Part shown: positions 26,263 through 34,693 of the stretch, one piece after another | Layout of the letters: every line of letters begins with the position of its first letter | Numbering within the stretch: position 1 is the stretch's first letter | Assembly (NCBI GenBank): GCA_016928835.1 | Contig: JAFGJW010000016.1 | Span: 1 to 64,000, forward strand | Source: Candidatus Woesearchaeota archaeon | GTDB taxonomy: Archaea; Nanobdellota; Nanobdellia; Woesearchaeales; GW2011-AR15 | Direction of reading: 5' to 3' | DNA length: 64,000 bases | Program-made: the position numbers and the translations under genes | The notes under the pieces: model-generated | What the model saw: only the letters and a program-made list of their open reading frames with translations | Databases searched by the model: none | What the model was told of the DNA's origin: nothing

Positions 26263-29200
26263 GTGAAAAAAGAAATGTTACCTAAGAAGATTATGATTCT
26301 TGGTAGCGGTGCATATTAGTCTAGCAAAGCTAGCTAAGCAGAGTGAAGATCGGAGAAGCAGGCGAGACCTTTTAAAGGCGCTTATTCGATTACTCCGGTT
26401 CTCAAGCTATCAAGGCTCTCAAAGAGGAAGGGATAGAGACAATTCTCGTTAACCCAAACATTGCAACTATACAGACCTCTGAACACCTTGCTGATAAAGT
26501 ATATTTTCTGCCTGTTAGCCCTTATTTTGTAACCAAAGTTATTGAAAAGGAGCAACCAGATGGAATCCTTTTATCTTTTGGGGGGCAGACTGCGCTTAAC
26601 TGCGGTGTGGAATTATATAAAGGAGGTATTCTCAATAGGTATGAAATTCAGGTTCTGGGAACATCTGTACAGACAATAATCAACACAGAAGATAGGGATC
26701 TGTTTGTAAAGGAGTTATCAAAAATAGGAGTACTGAGTCCTAGAAGCACTGCTGCGCGTTGTGTTAAGGGCGCAGTTAAAGCAGCTGAGAGCATCGGCTA
26801 TCCAGTAATGCTCAGAGGCGCTTATTCACTTGGAGGCAAAGGCTCTGGTGTAGCTTATAACAGAAAAAAACTACTGGGAATGGCAAAAAGAGCATTTTCT
26901 TCACTTCCTCAGATATTGATAGAAGAATATCTAGGTGGCTGGAAGGAGATAGAGTATGAAGTTGTAAGGGATAAAGATGATAATTGCATTACTGTATGCA
27001 ATATGGAAAATATGGACCCAATGGGTATTCACACCGGAGAAAGCATTGTTGTAGCTCCTTCGCAAACTCTTACAAACTCAGAATACCATAAGCTCAGAGA
27101 GATATCAATAAAAGTAATAAGACATCTTGGAATAGTAGGGGAATGTAATATACAATTTGCTCTTGAACCAAATTCTGAGGAGTATAGGGTCATCGAAGTT
27201 AATGCACGCTTATCAAGGTCAAGTGCATTAGCATCAAAAGCAACTGGGTATCCACTTGCATATATAGCTGCTAAACTTGCACTTGGTTACTCATTGCCAG
27301 AATTAGAAAATAGTATAACAAAAATTACGAAAGCTTGTTTTGAGCCTGCCTTGGATTATATTGTTGTTAAAATACCCCGGTGGGATTTGCAGAAATTTAA
27401 GAGGGTAAGTAAAAAGATAGGCAGTGAGATGAAATCTGTAGGTGAAGTAATGTCAATAGCCAGAAAATTTGAGGAGGGGCTTCAGAAAGCTATTAGGATG
27501 CTTGATATAGGAAAGCAAGGTATTATAGACAATAATATTAATTTCAGGAAAATAGATGAATCTCTTAAGGCACCAACAGATAAACGGTTATTTGCAGTAG
27601 CTACTGCACTTAGAAATGGTATTACTATAGATGAGATTCATAATTTAACTAAGATTGACAAATGGTTCCTTTACAAAATAAACAATATTGTCCAAGTATA
27701 TAATGAATTAATAAATCAGCCGCTAGATAATCAATTGCTTCACGAAGCCAAGCAGCTGGGATTCTCAGACCAGCAGATTGCTGACATTAAAAAGTGTGAG
27801 GAACTGGACATAAGAAGATTAAGAAAAAGATGTAATGTCTTGCCTGTAATAAAACAGATTGATACTCTAGCTGCAGAGTATCCTGCAGCAACAAATTATT
27901 TGTACCTAACATACAATGGTACTGAAAATGACGTACAATTAGATAATAGAAAAGCTGTTCTTGTACTTGGTTCAGGTGCATATAGAATTGGCTCAAGTGT
28001 TGAATTTGATTGGTGCTGTGTAAATACTGTACGTACATTAAGAAAATTAAATTATAGGACATTAATGCTGAACTACAATCCTGAAACAGTGAGCACAGAC
28101 TATGATGAATGCGATAGCCTCTATTTTGATGAATTGAGTTTTGAGAGAGTGCTTGATATCTATGATTTTGAGAATCCTCTGGGCATTATTGTCTCTATGG
28201 GGGGCCAGATCCCAAACAATTTGGCAATAAGACTTCATGAGTCCGGTGTATACATATTAGGTACTCATGCTGAGAAAATTGATATGGCTGAGAATAGGCA
28301 TAAATTTTCCATGTTGCTCGACAAGCTCAATATTGATCAGCCTTCGTGGAAAGAATTGACCAATATTAAAGACATTGAAAAATTTTCTGACTTGGTTGGG
28401 TATCCAATTTTGATAAGGCCAAGTTATGTTTTATCAGGAGCTGCAATGAGTGTTGTTGAAAATAAGAAGTATCTGTATGATTTCTTGAAAAAAGCTGCAT
28501 CTGTCTCAAAAAAATATCCAGTTGTTGTATCAAAGTTCATAGAAAATGCAAAGGAAATAGAAATGGATGCTGTTGCAAAGGATGGCGAGATTATTGTTTA
28601 CGCGATCTCTGAACATATAGAAAATGCAGGAGTCCACAGTGGAGATGCCACAATGGTTCTTCCAGCTCAGAGATTGTATGTTGAGACTATAAGAAAAATA
28701 AAAAGAATCGGAAAACAGATTTCTAAAGCACTAGATATCAATGGTCCTTTTAACATTCAGTTCGTGGCGACACGCAATGAGATCAAGGTAATAGAATGCA
28801 ACCTTAGAGTATCCAGAAGTTTTCCATTTGTATCAAAAGTTTTTAAGATAAACTTTATAGAGCTTGCTACAAAAATCATAATGAAACAGCATGTTGAAAA
28901 GCCAGAAAAGTCCCATTTTGAGCTCGACTACGTGGGTGTAAAAGCTCCACAATTCTCATTTTCAAGACTAAAAGGGGCAGATCCCACCTCTTTTGTTGAG
29001 ATGGCTTCAACTGGTGAGGTTGCTTGTCTAGGTGATAATTTTTCTGATGCTTTTTTAAAGGCATTATTGTCAACAGGATTTAAGATACCGAAAAAAACCA
29101 TTCTCTTATCGACTGGGCCAGTTGAAAGCAAAGCTGACTTTCTGGCAAGTACAAGAAAATTACACAATAGGGGATATGAGTTCTATGCTACAAGAGGGAC

Positions 29201-29495
29201 TGCAATATTTATGAAGAATAATAAAATCCCTGTAAAAGTCCTAAGGTGGCCCCTGGAAAGAGAAGAGCCGAATGTGGTAACCTACCTAAGAGAAGGCAGA
29301 ATAGATTTTGTCGTGAATATTCCAAAAAATTATCACGAGGAAGAGCTTACTAATGATTATGTTATTAGAAGAACTTCGGTGGACTATAATGTTCCTTTGA
29401 TAACCAATCTTCAGCTCGCAAAATGCTTTGTAGATGCAATTACTTCGTATAAAGTAGAGGATCTTGAAATAAAGAGCTGGGATGAATACAGTTAA
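26263..29495 (+). CDS. carB: carbamoyl-phosphate synthase large subunit, interrupted by two micro-introns
   Basis: With 26315-26343 and 26367-26384 removed, the frame runs from GTG at 26263 to the stop at 29495 and gives 1061 residues, the normal CarB length. The spliced N terminus reads KKIMILGSGALKIGEAGEF then DYSGSQAIKALKEEG, as in other CarB proteins. The two ATP-grasp halves follow (PVMLRGAYSLGGKGSG; YPILIRPSYVLSGAAM) with a C-terminal regulatory domain. The GTG lies 4 nt after the endonuclease stop, with GGGAG upstream. Unspliced translation stops at TAG 26317-26319. Starting at an internal GTG (26607) would lose about 100 essential residues. If splicing does not happen the gene is broken. 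Confidence 0.85.
26315..26343 (+). other. carB micro-intron 1 (29 nt, BHB)
   Basis: Its position is fixed by comparison: the upstream stub has GSGVLKI uninterrupted, and removing these 29 nt gives GSGALKI. UGC before the 5' bulge AUA pairs with GCA before the 3' bulge AGU, with one G-G mismatch. The cuts fall after the second base of each bulge. The interior folds as UUAG-CUAGC against GCUAG-CUAA around AAA. It introduces a frameshift and an in-frame TAG if retained. Confidence 0.8.
26367..26384 (+). other. carB micro-intron 2 (18 nt, BHB)
   Basis: Only 18 nt, yet it makes a full BHB: central helix GGCG/CGCU (four pairs including G-U), 5' bulge AGA, 3' bulge UAU, and inner hairpin CCUU/AAGG. 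Cutting after the second base of each bulge joins GAG to TTC and restores the invariant GEAGEFDYSG. Retained, it adds an in-frame TAA. Confidence 0.82.
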
Positions 29496-29556
29496 ATGAA
29501 TTTTTGCAAAAACCATATATAAAATTTTTAAATTTTGCCTCTTTCCTTTCTTATAT

Positions 29557-29656
29557 GGGGTTGTGGTCTAACTTGGCTATGATATCGCGTTCGGGACGCG
29601 GTGGCTCTGGGTTCGAACAGGAGGGGAATTCTTCTAAGAAAATCCCAGCAACCCCA
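29557..29656 (+). tRNA. tRNA-Pro(CGG) with a 25-nt T-loop intron
   Basis: Acceptor GGGGTTG/CAACCCC with discriminator A. The anticodon stem TCGCG/CGCGG encloses TTCGGGA, anticodon CGG at 29592-29594. T stem CTGGG (29607-29611) pairs with CCCAG (29644-29648) after removal of 29618-29642; the mature loop is TTCGAAT. A TATA-like AAATTTTTAAATTTT lies about 30 nt upstream. Confidence 0.92.
29618..29642 (+). other. BHB intron in the T loop of tRNA-Pro(CGG)
   Basis: 25 nt, the shortest of the T-loop introns. UUCG of the loop pairs with AGAA (three pairs plus a G-A mismatch). Bulges are AAC and AAU with canonical cuts. The interior is very short, containing GAAUUC. Confidence 0.8.
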
Positions 29657-29693
29657 TAATTATAAAAACTACATTATTGTTCTATAAGAATAT

Positions 29694-29766
29694 GGGCTTG
29701 TAGCTCAGCAGCTAGAGTGTCCCCCTCGCACGGGGAAGGCCGCGGGTGCGATTCCCGCCAAGTCCA
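29694..29766 (+). tRNA. tRNA-Ala(CGC), intronless, with an altered elbow
   Basis: Acceptor GGGCTTG/CAAGTCC keeps the G3-U70 alanine pair. Anticodon stem TCCCC/GGGGA encloses CTCGCAC, anticodon CGC at 29727-29729. The T stem is GCGGG/CCCGC, but the T loop reads TGCGATT, so the invariant U55 is replaced by G. The D loop AGCAGCTA also lacks the invariant GG pair that contacts the T loop. It is the only complete tRNA here without a T-loop intron. Confidence 0.9.
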
Positions 29767-29792
29767 CAGTAATTAGAAAAAATCTTAAATAA

Positions 29793-30740
29793 TCAATCCC
29801 TATCAAAGAAGACCACATTATACTCAGGTAGATCTTCATTATCCGACTGGTCAACAGTTGCAGCCTTTTTCTCAATATTTGTTATAGTAGAATCTTGCAC
29901 AATTTCTTCTTTAATTTTTCTATTAGTTCTTCTTTGACTAGGTATTGTCTTTGCTTGCTCAGTTTTTCTCTCTTCAACCTGATTCTCTGCTTTTTGTACC
30001 TTCTGTTTTTTCCTCTTTTTTTCTTTTCTGCTGCTTCCCAATACCTCAGAGATATGGAAATCACTAACCTCATTATCCCCAATCTCAATGGCAAATCTAC
30101 AAACATCTTCACAGTTTTGGAGTAATTTGCGGGGATTATAGTGTGATAACTCAAAAATCTTCCTAATACTCATGTTGCTTAAAAACTGACTGTCCCCTAT
30201 CCTCTTCCTAATAAACTCAACAGCCTCATCCTTACTTAACCTGATAGTCCTTATTACGTTGCCTTCAAGAAGTTCTTCAATTTCATCAGGCAACCGTATT
30301 GCTGAATAATCATGGTTGACAAAAATAACAGACTTAATTGCTCCCGTCCTATAATGCTTCAATATTGATTTCGCATCACTTACCTTCATAAATCCTGCTT
30401 CATCAATTAACAGTATTACATTATATGGATTCATTCCTATCATGTTTCTTATAAATGAATTTGCTCCTGCAAGAAGTTTTTTCACATCAAACTTTTTATG
30501 AGCCCTGTTAAAATTATAATAAATTATCTTATTCTTCCCTCGAAAATTATTAATAATAGACTTGAGTATTGTAGTTTTACCAGTACCATAGGCTCCTTCG
30601 ATAAACATCATCTGGCCGTTATCAATTTTTCTTGTTATATAATCTAAATCATAAGCAATAACCTCTTCATTGTATTCTGAAGGTTTTATACTAAAGGGGT
30701 TATCAAAAAACCCAACTTTTCTATACCAAGGTTTGCTCAT
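29793..30740 (-). CDS. AAA+ ATPase with basic, disordered C terminus (ExeA/Orc-like)
   Basis: 315 residues. Walker A GAYGTGKTT near residue 49 and Walker B VILLIDEA near 111 are intact, followed by a sensor-1-like FVNHD and an arginine-bearing region. The fold resembles the ExeA/Cdc6-like subgroup. From about residue 235 the chain becomes lysine- and glutamate-rich (EKKRKKQKVQKAE) and likely unstructured. Its start overlaps the stop of the upstream paralog by 4 nt. Both begin with PWY-K, so the pair arose by duplication. Function unknown; DNA or chromosome handling is a guess. Confidence 0.8.
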   Translation of the reverse strand: MSKPWYRKVGFFDNPFSIKPSEYNEEVIAYDLDYITRKIDNGQMMFIEGAYGTGKTTILKSIINNFRGKNKIIYYNFNRAHKKFDVKKLLAGANSFIRNMIGMNPYNVILLIDEAGFMKVSDAKSILKHYRTGAIKSVIFVNHDYSAIRLPDEIEELLEGNVIRTIRLSKDEAVEFIRKRIGDSQFLSNMSIRKIFELSHYNPRKLLQNCEDVCRFAIEIGDNEVSDFHISEVLGSSRKEKKRKKQKVQKAENQVEERKTEQAKTIPSQRRTNRKIKEEIVQDSTITNIEKKAATVDQSDNEDLPEYNVVFFDRD

Positions 30741-31456
30741 TTTTTCTCACCTAAAACCTCATCAATATCAATCTGCTGTACCCGGCCTCTGCTTTTCTTA
30801 ACAGCATGCTCAGCCACCCTCTCACAGATTTCAAGCAGTTTAAAAGGATTTTTATCAGACAAGGAAAATAACTTAGTAATCTGTTCGCCAGTTAAGAACT
30901 CTTCATCTTCAACGCGGCATTGAATCAAATTAATGGCGTCATCCTCATCTAGATCATTAATTTTAACTATTCGGCTTCCAATCCTGTCCTTAAGGCTTGG
31001 AGAGAATTTGCAGTTGCGCAAATTATCTGTTGTAAATATGATAGATCTAATATAGCCTTGGTCATAATAATACTTAATCCTATCATTATTTTGTTTACTA
31101 AGATTCTGAACATTATCTAACAATAGTATCATATTACGCGGTTTTTTATTAAAAAGTCTGCCAATAATTCCATATTTCTCTTGTAATACTTTTGTAATAT
31201 TAAGATTCTTGTCAAGAAGCTCACAGTCCACATGTACTACTCTTCTTCTCCCACCAAATTTCTTTGCAGCATACATCAGAAGACTAGTCTTGCCAAACCC
31301 ATCTTTACCAATAATAACAAGCATATTGCCAGAACTAATTCGGTAATCGATTTCTTCTAGTATAGCATCTACATTAACTAAACATTCTGTAAACTTCTTT
31401 GGATTTGTTGTAAAGGGATTCTCTTCATAGTCTAGTTTTTCGTACCATGGAACCAT
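30737..31456 (-). CDS. AAA+ ATPase paralog with altered Walker B
   Basis: 239 residues, related to the downstream gene over its length (PWYEKLDYEENPFTTNP; C-terminal NPFKLLEICERVAEHAV against NPRKLLQNCEDVCRFAI). Walker A is GKDGFGKTS. Walker B reads MILLLDNV, with Asn where the catalytic Glu should be, so hydrolysis may be weak. The partner is intact, suggesting a mixed complex with one active and one regulatory subunit. GGTGAAAA precedes the ATG. It is divergent from the aIF6 gene. Confidence 0.8.
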   Translation of the reverse strand: MVPWYEKLDYEENPFTTNPKKFTECLVNVDAILEEIDYRISSGNMLVIIGKDGFGKTSLLMYAAKKFGGRRRVVHVDCELLDKNLNITKVLQEKYGIIGRLFNKKPRNMILLLDNVQNLSKQNNDRIKYYYDQGYIRSIIFTTDNLRNCKFSPSLKDRIGSRIVKINDLDEDDAINLIQCRVEDEEFLTGEQITKLFSLSDKNPFKLLEICERVAEHAVKKSRGRVQQIDIDEVLGEKK

Positions 31457-31609
31457 ATTTTCACCTACCTATAAAACCCTCACCCACTGTGTGTACTCAA
31501 AAATAGTAATAATATTTAAATGTTATTGTTTTAGTAGTTTGGTAAAGATTGTAAAAATATCAAAACAAACACCATACTTTTATAAAATCTGTTTGTTTTC
31601 TGATATACT

Positions 31610-32284
31610 ATGCATATCCTAAAGACAAATATATTTGGCAACCCAAATGTTGGGCTGTTTGGATATGCTAACAACAATTTTTGCCTCTTGCCTTTTGGAG
31701 CATCAAAGAAATTAAAAAATGAGATTTTTGAGGCTCTGCGTGTTCCATGCTACGAAATATCAATTGCAGGTACAAATCTCATTGGTGTGTTTGTAACCGG
31801 AAACAGGAATTCCATATTAGTACCTCAGATTGCATTTGAACACGAAATAAACAAATTAAAGAAGCTGAAAATGAATTTTTCTATAGTCACTTCTAAACTA
31901 ACTGCCTTAGGCAACAACATACTCTGTAATGATGCCGGGTGCATTGTGAATAGCGAGTATAATTCAGAAGAAATTAACCAAATTCAAAAAGCCTTAAAAG
32001 TCCATGTCAAGAGAGGAAAAATAGCGGATCTCAATACTATTGGCTCACTTGCCTCAATGAATAACAAAGGCTGTCTCATGGGCAATATGATTATGGAAAG
32101 GGAAAGGAAATCGATTGAGCAGCACTTAAATACTACATGCACTCTTGGCACTGTTAATTTTGGGTCAAATTATATACGTTCTGGCATCATATGCAATGAT
32201 CGTGGTTTTGTCATTGGAAATTTAACAAGTGGCCCTGAGATAGCAAATGCGGACCAGGCACTTGGATTTATAACGGGGGTGTGA
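31610..32284 (+). CDS. translation initiation factor aIF6
   Basis: 224 residues with the five-fold repeated pattern of the eIF6 pentein fold (GNPNVGLFGYANN, GTNLIGVFVTGN, LGNNILCNDAGCIV, GCLMGNMI, and SGIICNDRGFVIG). aIF6 binds the large subunit and prevents premature joining. The start follows a TATA box (CTTTTATAAAA near 31580). It leads a block with prs, prefoldin alpha and aIF1A. Confidence 0.95.
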   Translation: MHILKTNIFGNPNVGLFGYANNNFCLLPFGASKKLKNEIFEALRVPCYEISIAGTNLIGVFVTGNRNSILVPQIAFEHEINKLKKLKMNFSIVTSKLTALGNNILCNDAGCIVNSEYNSEEINQIQKALKVHVKRGKIADLNTIGSLASMNNKGCLMGNMIMERERKSIEQHLNTTCTLGTVNFGSNYIRSGIICNDRGFVIGNLTSGPEIANADQALGFITGV

Positions 32285-32287
32285 TGA

Positions 32288-33238
32288 ATGCGAAAACTAA
32301 AATTATTCACAGGTTCGGTTAACAATGAACTTGCTGAGAAGATATCAATGAGACTTGGTGTGCCTCTGTCGCCTTTAGAAATAAAAAGATTTAAGGATAC
32401 AGAGACTTATGTGAAGATAAAAGAAAAAGTGCGAGGAGAAGATGTTTTTATTATCCAGTCAACTAGTCCGCCGGTTAATGAAAATCTTATGGAGCTGTTA
32501 ATAATTCTTGATGCTATGAAAAGGTCATCTGCAGGAAGAATAAATGTGGTGATACCTTATTATGGATATGGCAGACAGGACAGGAAAGCTACTGCACGAG
32601 AGCCTATTACTGCTAAACTTGTTGCAAATCTTATTACTGCTGCTGGAGCTGACAGAGTGGTAACAGTTGATTTGCACACTGACCAGATACAGGGCTTTTT
32701 TGATATACCTGTGGATCATTTTGTTGCTTATCCACTTTTTGCTGATTATTTTAAAGATAAGAAAATAAAAAACATTGTAGCGGTGGCGCCGGATACAGGA
32801 TTTGCTAAAAAAACCAGAAGGTTTGCAAAGTTGATGGAAATTCCCATGGCAATAATTGACAAGAGGAGACCAGCTCATAATAGGGCAGAGGTATGTTTTG
32901 TAATAGGAGATGTTAAGAACAAAACCGCCATATTAATAGACGACATTATTGATACAGGAGGCACAATCTCAGCTGCAGCAGACGCACTGATACAGAAAGG
33001 AGCTGACAAAGTCTATATCTGTGCTACCCATGCAGTTTTGTCAGGAGATGCAGTTAAAAAGCTTGAAGTATGCAAAGCCAAAGAAATCATTTTGACTGAC
33101 ACGATTCCGCTAGCTTCCAACAAAGTTTTAAAAAAGATGAAGATTATTTCTGTTGCTTCCTTAATGGCCCAAGTGATTGAGAGGATTCATTCAAATGAGA
33201 GTTTAGGTAAGCTTTTCTATTGGGAGGCGCTTGTATAA
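32288..33238 (+). CDS. prs: ribose-phosphate pyrophosphokinase
   Basis: 316 residues. The N-terminal GSVNNELAEKI, the ATP-site loop YGYGRQDRK, and the PRPP loop LIDDIIDTGGTI are present. It makes PRPP from ribose-5-phosphate and ATP, feeding purine and pyrimidine synthesis, so it links metabolically to carAB and pyrC here. It starts 3 nt after aIF6, and its TAA overlaps the ATG of the prefoldin gene. Confidence 0.96.
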   Translation: MRKLKLFTGSVNNELAEKISMRLGVPLSPLEIKRFKDTETYVKIKEKVRGEDVFIIQSTSPPVNENLMELLIILDAMKRSSAGRINVVIPYYGYGRQDRKATAREPITAKLVANLITAAGADRVVTVDLHTDQIQGFFDIPVDHFVAYPLFADYFKDKKIKNIVAVAPDTGFAKKTRRFAKLMEIPMAIIDKRRPAHNRAEVCFVIGDVKNKTAILIDDIIDTGGTISAAADALIQKGADKVYICATHAVLSGDAVKKLEVCKAKEIILTDTIPLASNKVLKKMKIISVASLMAQVIERIHSNESLGKLFYWEALV

Positions 33239-33630
33239 TGAACCACAATAAAGAAAGTGTACTAGAGTTGCAAAATAATGATGATAAGATAAAACAAATA
33301 CAAAAGCATATTGAAACTCTAGACGGACAACTGCAGGAAGTGCTGACTATGGAAAATATCATCAATGAATTCAATGAGACCAAGGCAGGCTCGCAGCTAA
33401 GGATCCCTATAGCAGATGGTATCTTCGTTAAGGCGAGATTAGATGATAATGAAGATATACTCGTTAATGTTGGCTCTAGTGTTGCTGTTAAAAAGACGAT
33501 ACCAGAAGTGCAGGAAATGATACTTAAGCAGAAAGAAGAGCTTACAGCATATAGAGCCAATATACTTGTCCAATTACAGCAACTGATTGCCAGGTCTGAA
33601 GAATTACAGAACAAATTAAAAAAGCAATAA
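33238..33630 (+). CDS. pfdA: prefoldin alpha subunit
   Basis: 130 residues, two long coiled-coil arms joined by a beta-hairpin region (LRIPIADGIFVKARLDDNED and VNVGSSVAVKKT). Prefoldin captures unfolded chains and passes them to the thermosome. The ATG overlaps the prs stop (TAATG), indicating translational coupling. Confidence 0.9.
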   Translation: MNHNKESVLELQNNDDKIKQIQKHIETLDGQLQEVLTMENIINEFNETKAGSQLRIPIADGIFVKARLDDNEDILVNVGSSVAVKKTIPEVQEMILKQKEELTAYRANILVQLQQLIARSEELQNKLKKQ

Positions 33631-33661
33631 TTTTTATATTAATAACTTCTTCCAGAATTCT

Positions 33662-34009
33662 ATGGGTAAGAAAGAGAGAGAAGAACAGGCGCGAAAAGAT
33701 GCAATAGAAGAAGAGATTCGAAGGGTGAAATTACCCAGAGGAATTCAAACATTAGGCATCTTGGATGCCCGATTAGGCGGCTCAAGGTCTAGAGTAAGGT
33801 GCCTTGATGGGAAGACTCGTGTATGTCGAATACCTGGAAGACTAAAAAGAAGGCTATGGGTGAGAGAGGGAGATATTGTTCTTATAGAGCCTTGGGAATT
33901 GAATCCAGAAGACCGAGGTGATATTTTGTTCAAATATAGTAAAGCACAGGTGCAATTATTGAAAAGAAAGGGCTATTTGGAAAAGCTGGATGAGTTTGAT
34001 GAGTTTTAA
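33662..34009 (+). CDS. translation initiation factor aIF1A
   Basis: 115 residues. The OB-fold core is clear: GGSRSRVRCLDGKTRVCRIPG followed by RLWVREGDIVLIEPWE, the usual eIF1A pattern. It binds the A-site region of the small subunit during initiation. The acidic C terminus (LDEFDEF) is also typical. Closing gene of the aIF6-prs-pfdA block. Confidence 0.95.
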   Translation: MGKKEREEQARKDAIEEEIRRVKLPRGIQTLGILDARLGGSRSRVRCLDGKTRVCRIPGRLKRRLWVREGDIVLIEPWELNPEDRGDILFKYSKAQVQLLKRKGYLEKLDEFDEF

Positions 34010-34084
34010 TTTTCTCAGAATCAGATTTTTTGACACTACTTTAAAATAAAAAAATATATAAATCTTATTTTAATAATATCTAAT

Positions 34085-34681
34085 ATGTCGAAAGAGCATC
34101 ATATTCTACTTGCTTTGTCAATCATAAATTTATCATTACTGGCAGCATCACTAAGTTTTGAGCAAGGCACATCTCTTATAATTCAGGCATTTTTATTACT
34201 TATCTTAGTACTAGTCTTTTTTGCATCGCTGCTGAACCAAAATAGGCATGATAAGTTAAGATATTTTTTATGGCTTTTTTTCTTTTCAATATCTGTGCTA
34301 AACATTCCACTGCTGTATTTTGAATCAAATAATATTATAGGACTTGGGACAGCATTATTAAGCATATTCGGGTTTAATTATACTATTAACTCCGTTGGTA
34401 CACACAGGGAAATCCAGAAAAAACTTTACGAATATAGTCCAAAAGAAAAATCCAAGATGCTAGACAAGGAGCTTAGGGGAATGACTCTTGAAGAGCCTAA
34501 AGTTGAAATTATTTATTATGGTCTTGAAAACGGGCAATATATGGCTTCCAAAGCAAGTAAGAAGTACCACAAAAAAGATTGTAGGTATGCCAAGGGGATT
34601 TCTGAAAAAAACAAGATTCTATTTTCCGATAGTAATCAAGCTGAAAAAGAGGGGTATACAAAGTGCAGTTGTATCAATTAA
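34085..34681 (+). CDS. membrane protein with C-terminal Ada-like metal-binding domain
   Basis: 198 residues. Four hydrophobic segments fill residues 5-100. The C-terminal 45 residues read YMASKASKKYHKKDCRYAKG and end YTKCSCIN. This is the pattern of the Ada N-terminal domain (zinc site with four cysteines), although here only one Cys lies in the first cluster with the nearby His. In Ada the domain repairs methylphosphotriesters, but a stand-alone membrane form is of unknown role. TATA box AAAAAATATATAAATC lies about 25 nt upstream, so the mRNA is probably leaderless. Confidence 0.75.
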   Translation: MSKEHHILLALSIINLSLLAASLSFEQGTSLIIQAFLLLILVLVFFASLLNQNRHDKLRYFLWLFFFSISVLNIPLLYFESNNIIGLGTALLSIFGFNYTINSVGTHREIQKKLYEYSPKEKSKMLDKELRGMTLEEPKVEIIYYGLENGQYMASKASKKYHKKDCRYAKGISEKNKILFSDSNQAEKEGYTKCSCIN

Positions 34682-34693
34682 TACTTATTGCTA

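Noticed and set aside
24941-26350. A single large BHB intron containing the endonuclease gene, spliced from the stub to GAGAAGCAGG
   Set aside because: Such a join would restore KIGEAGE, and weak pairing (UCU/AGA plus UAGCU/AGCUA) can be drawn, but it ignores the complete second carB start with its own GTG and ribosome site. I keep the replacement-exon model; cDNA would decide.
26607-29495. carB starting at GTG 26607
   Set aside because: This would drop the conserved N-terminal nucleotide-fold region, which is present and readable upstream once the micro-introns are removed.
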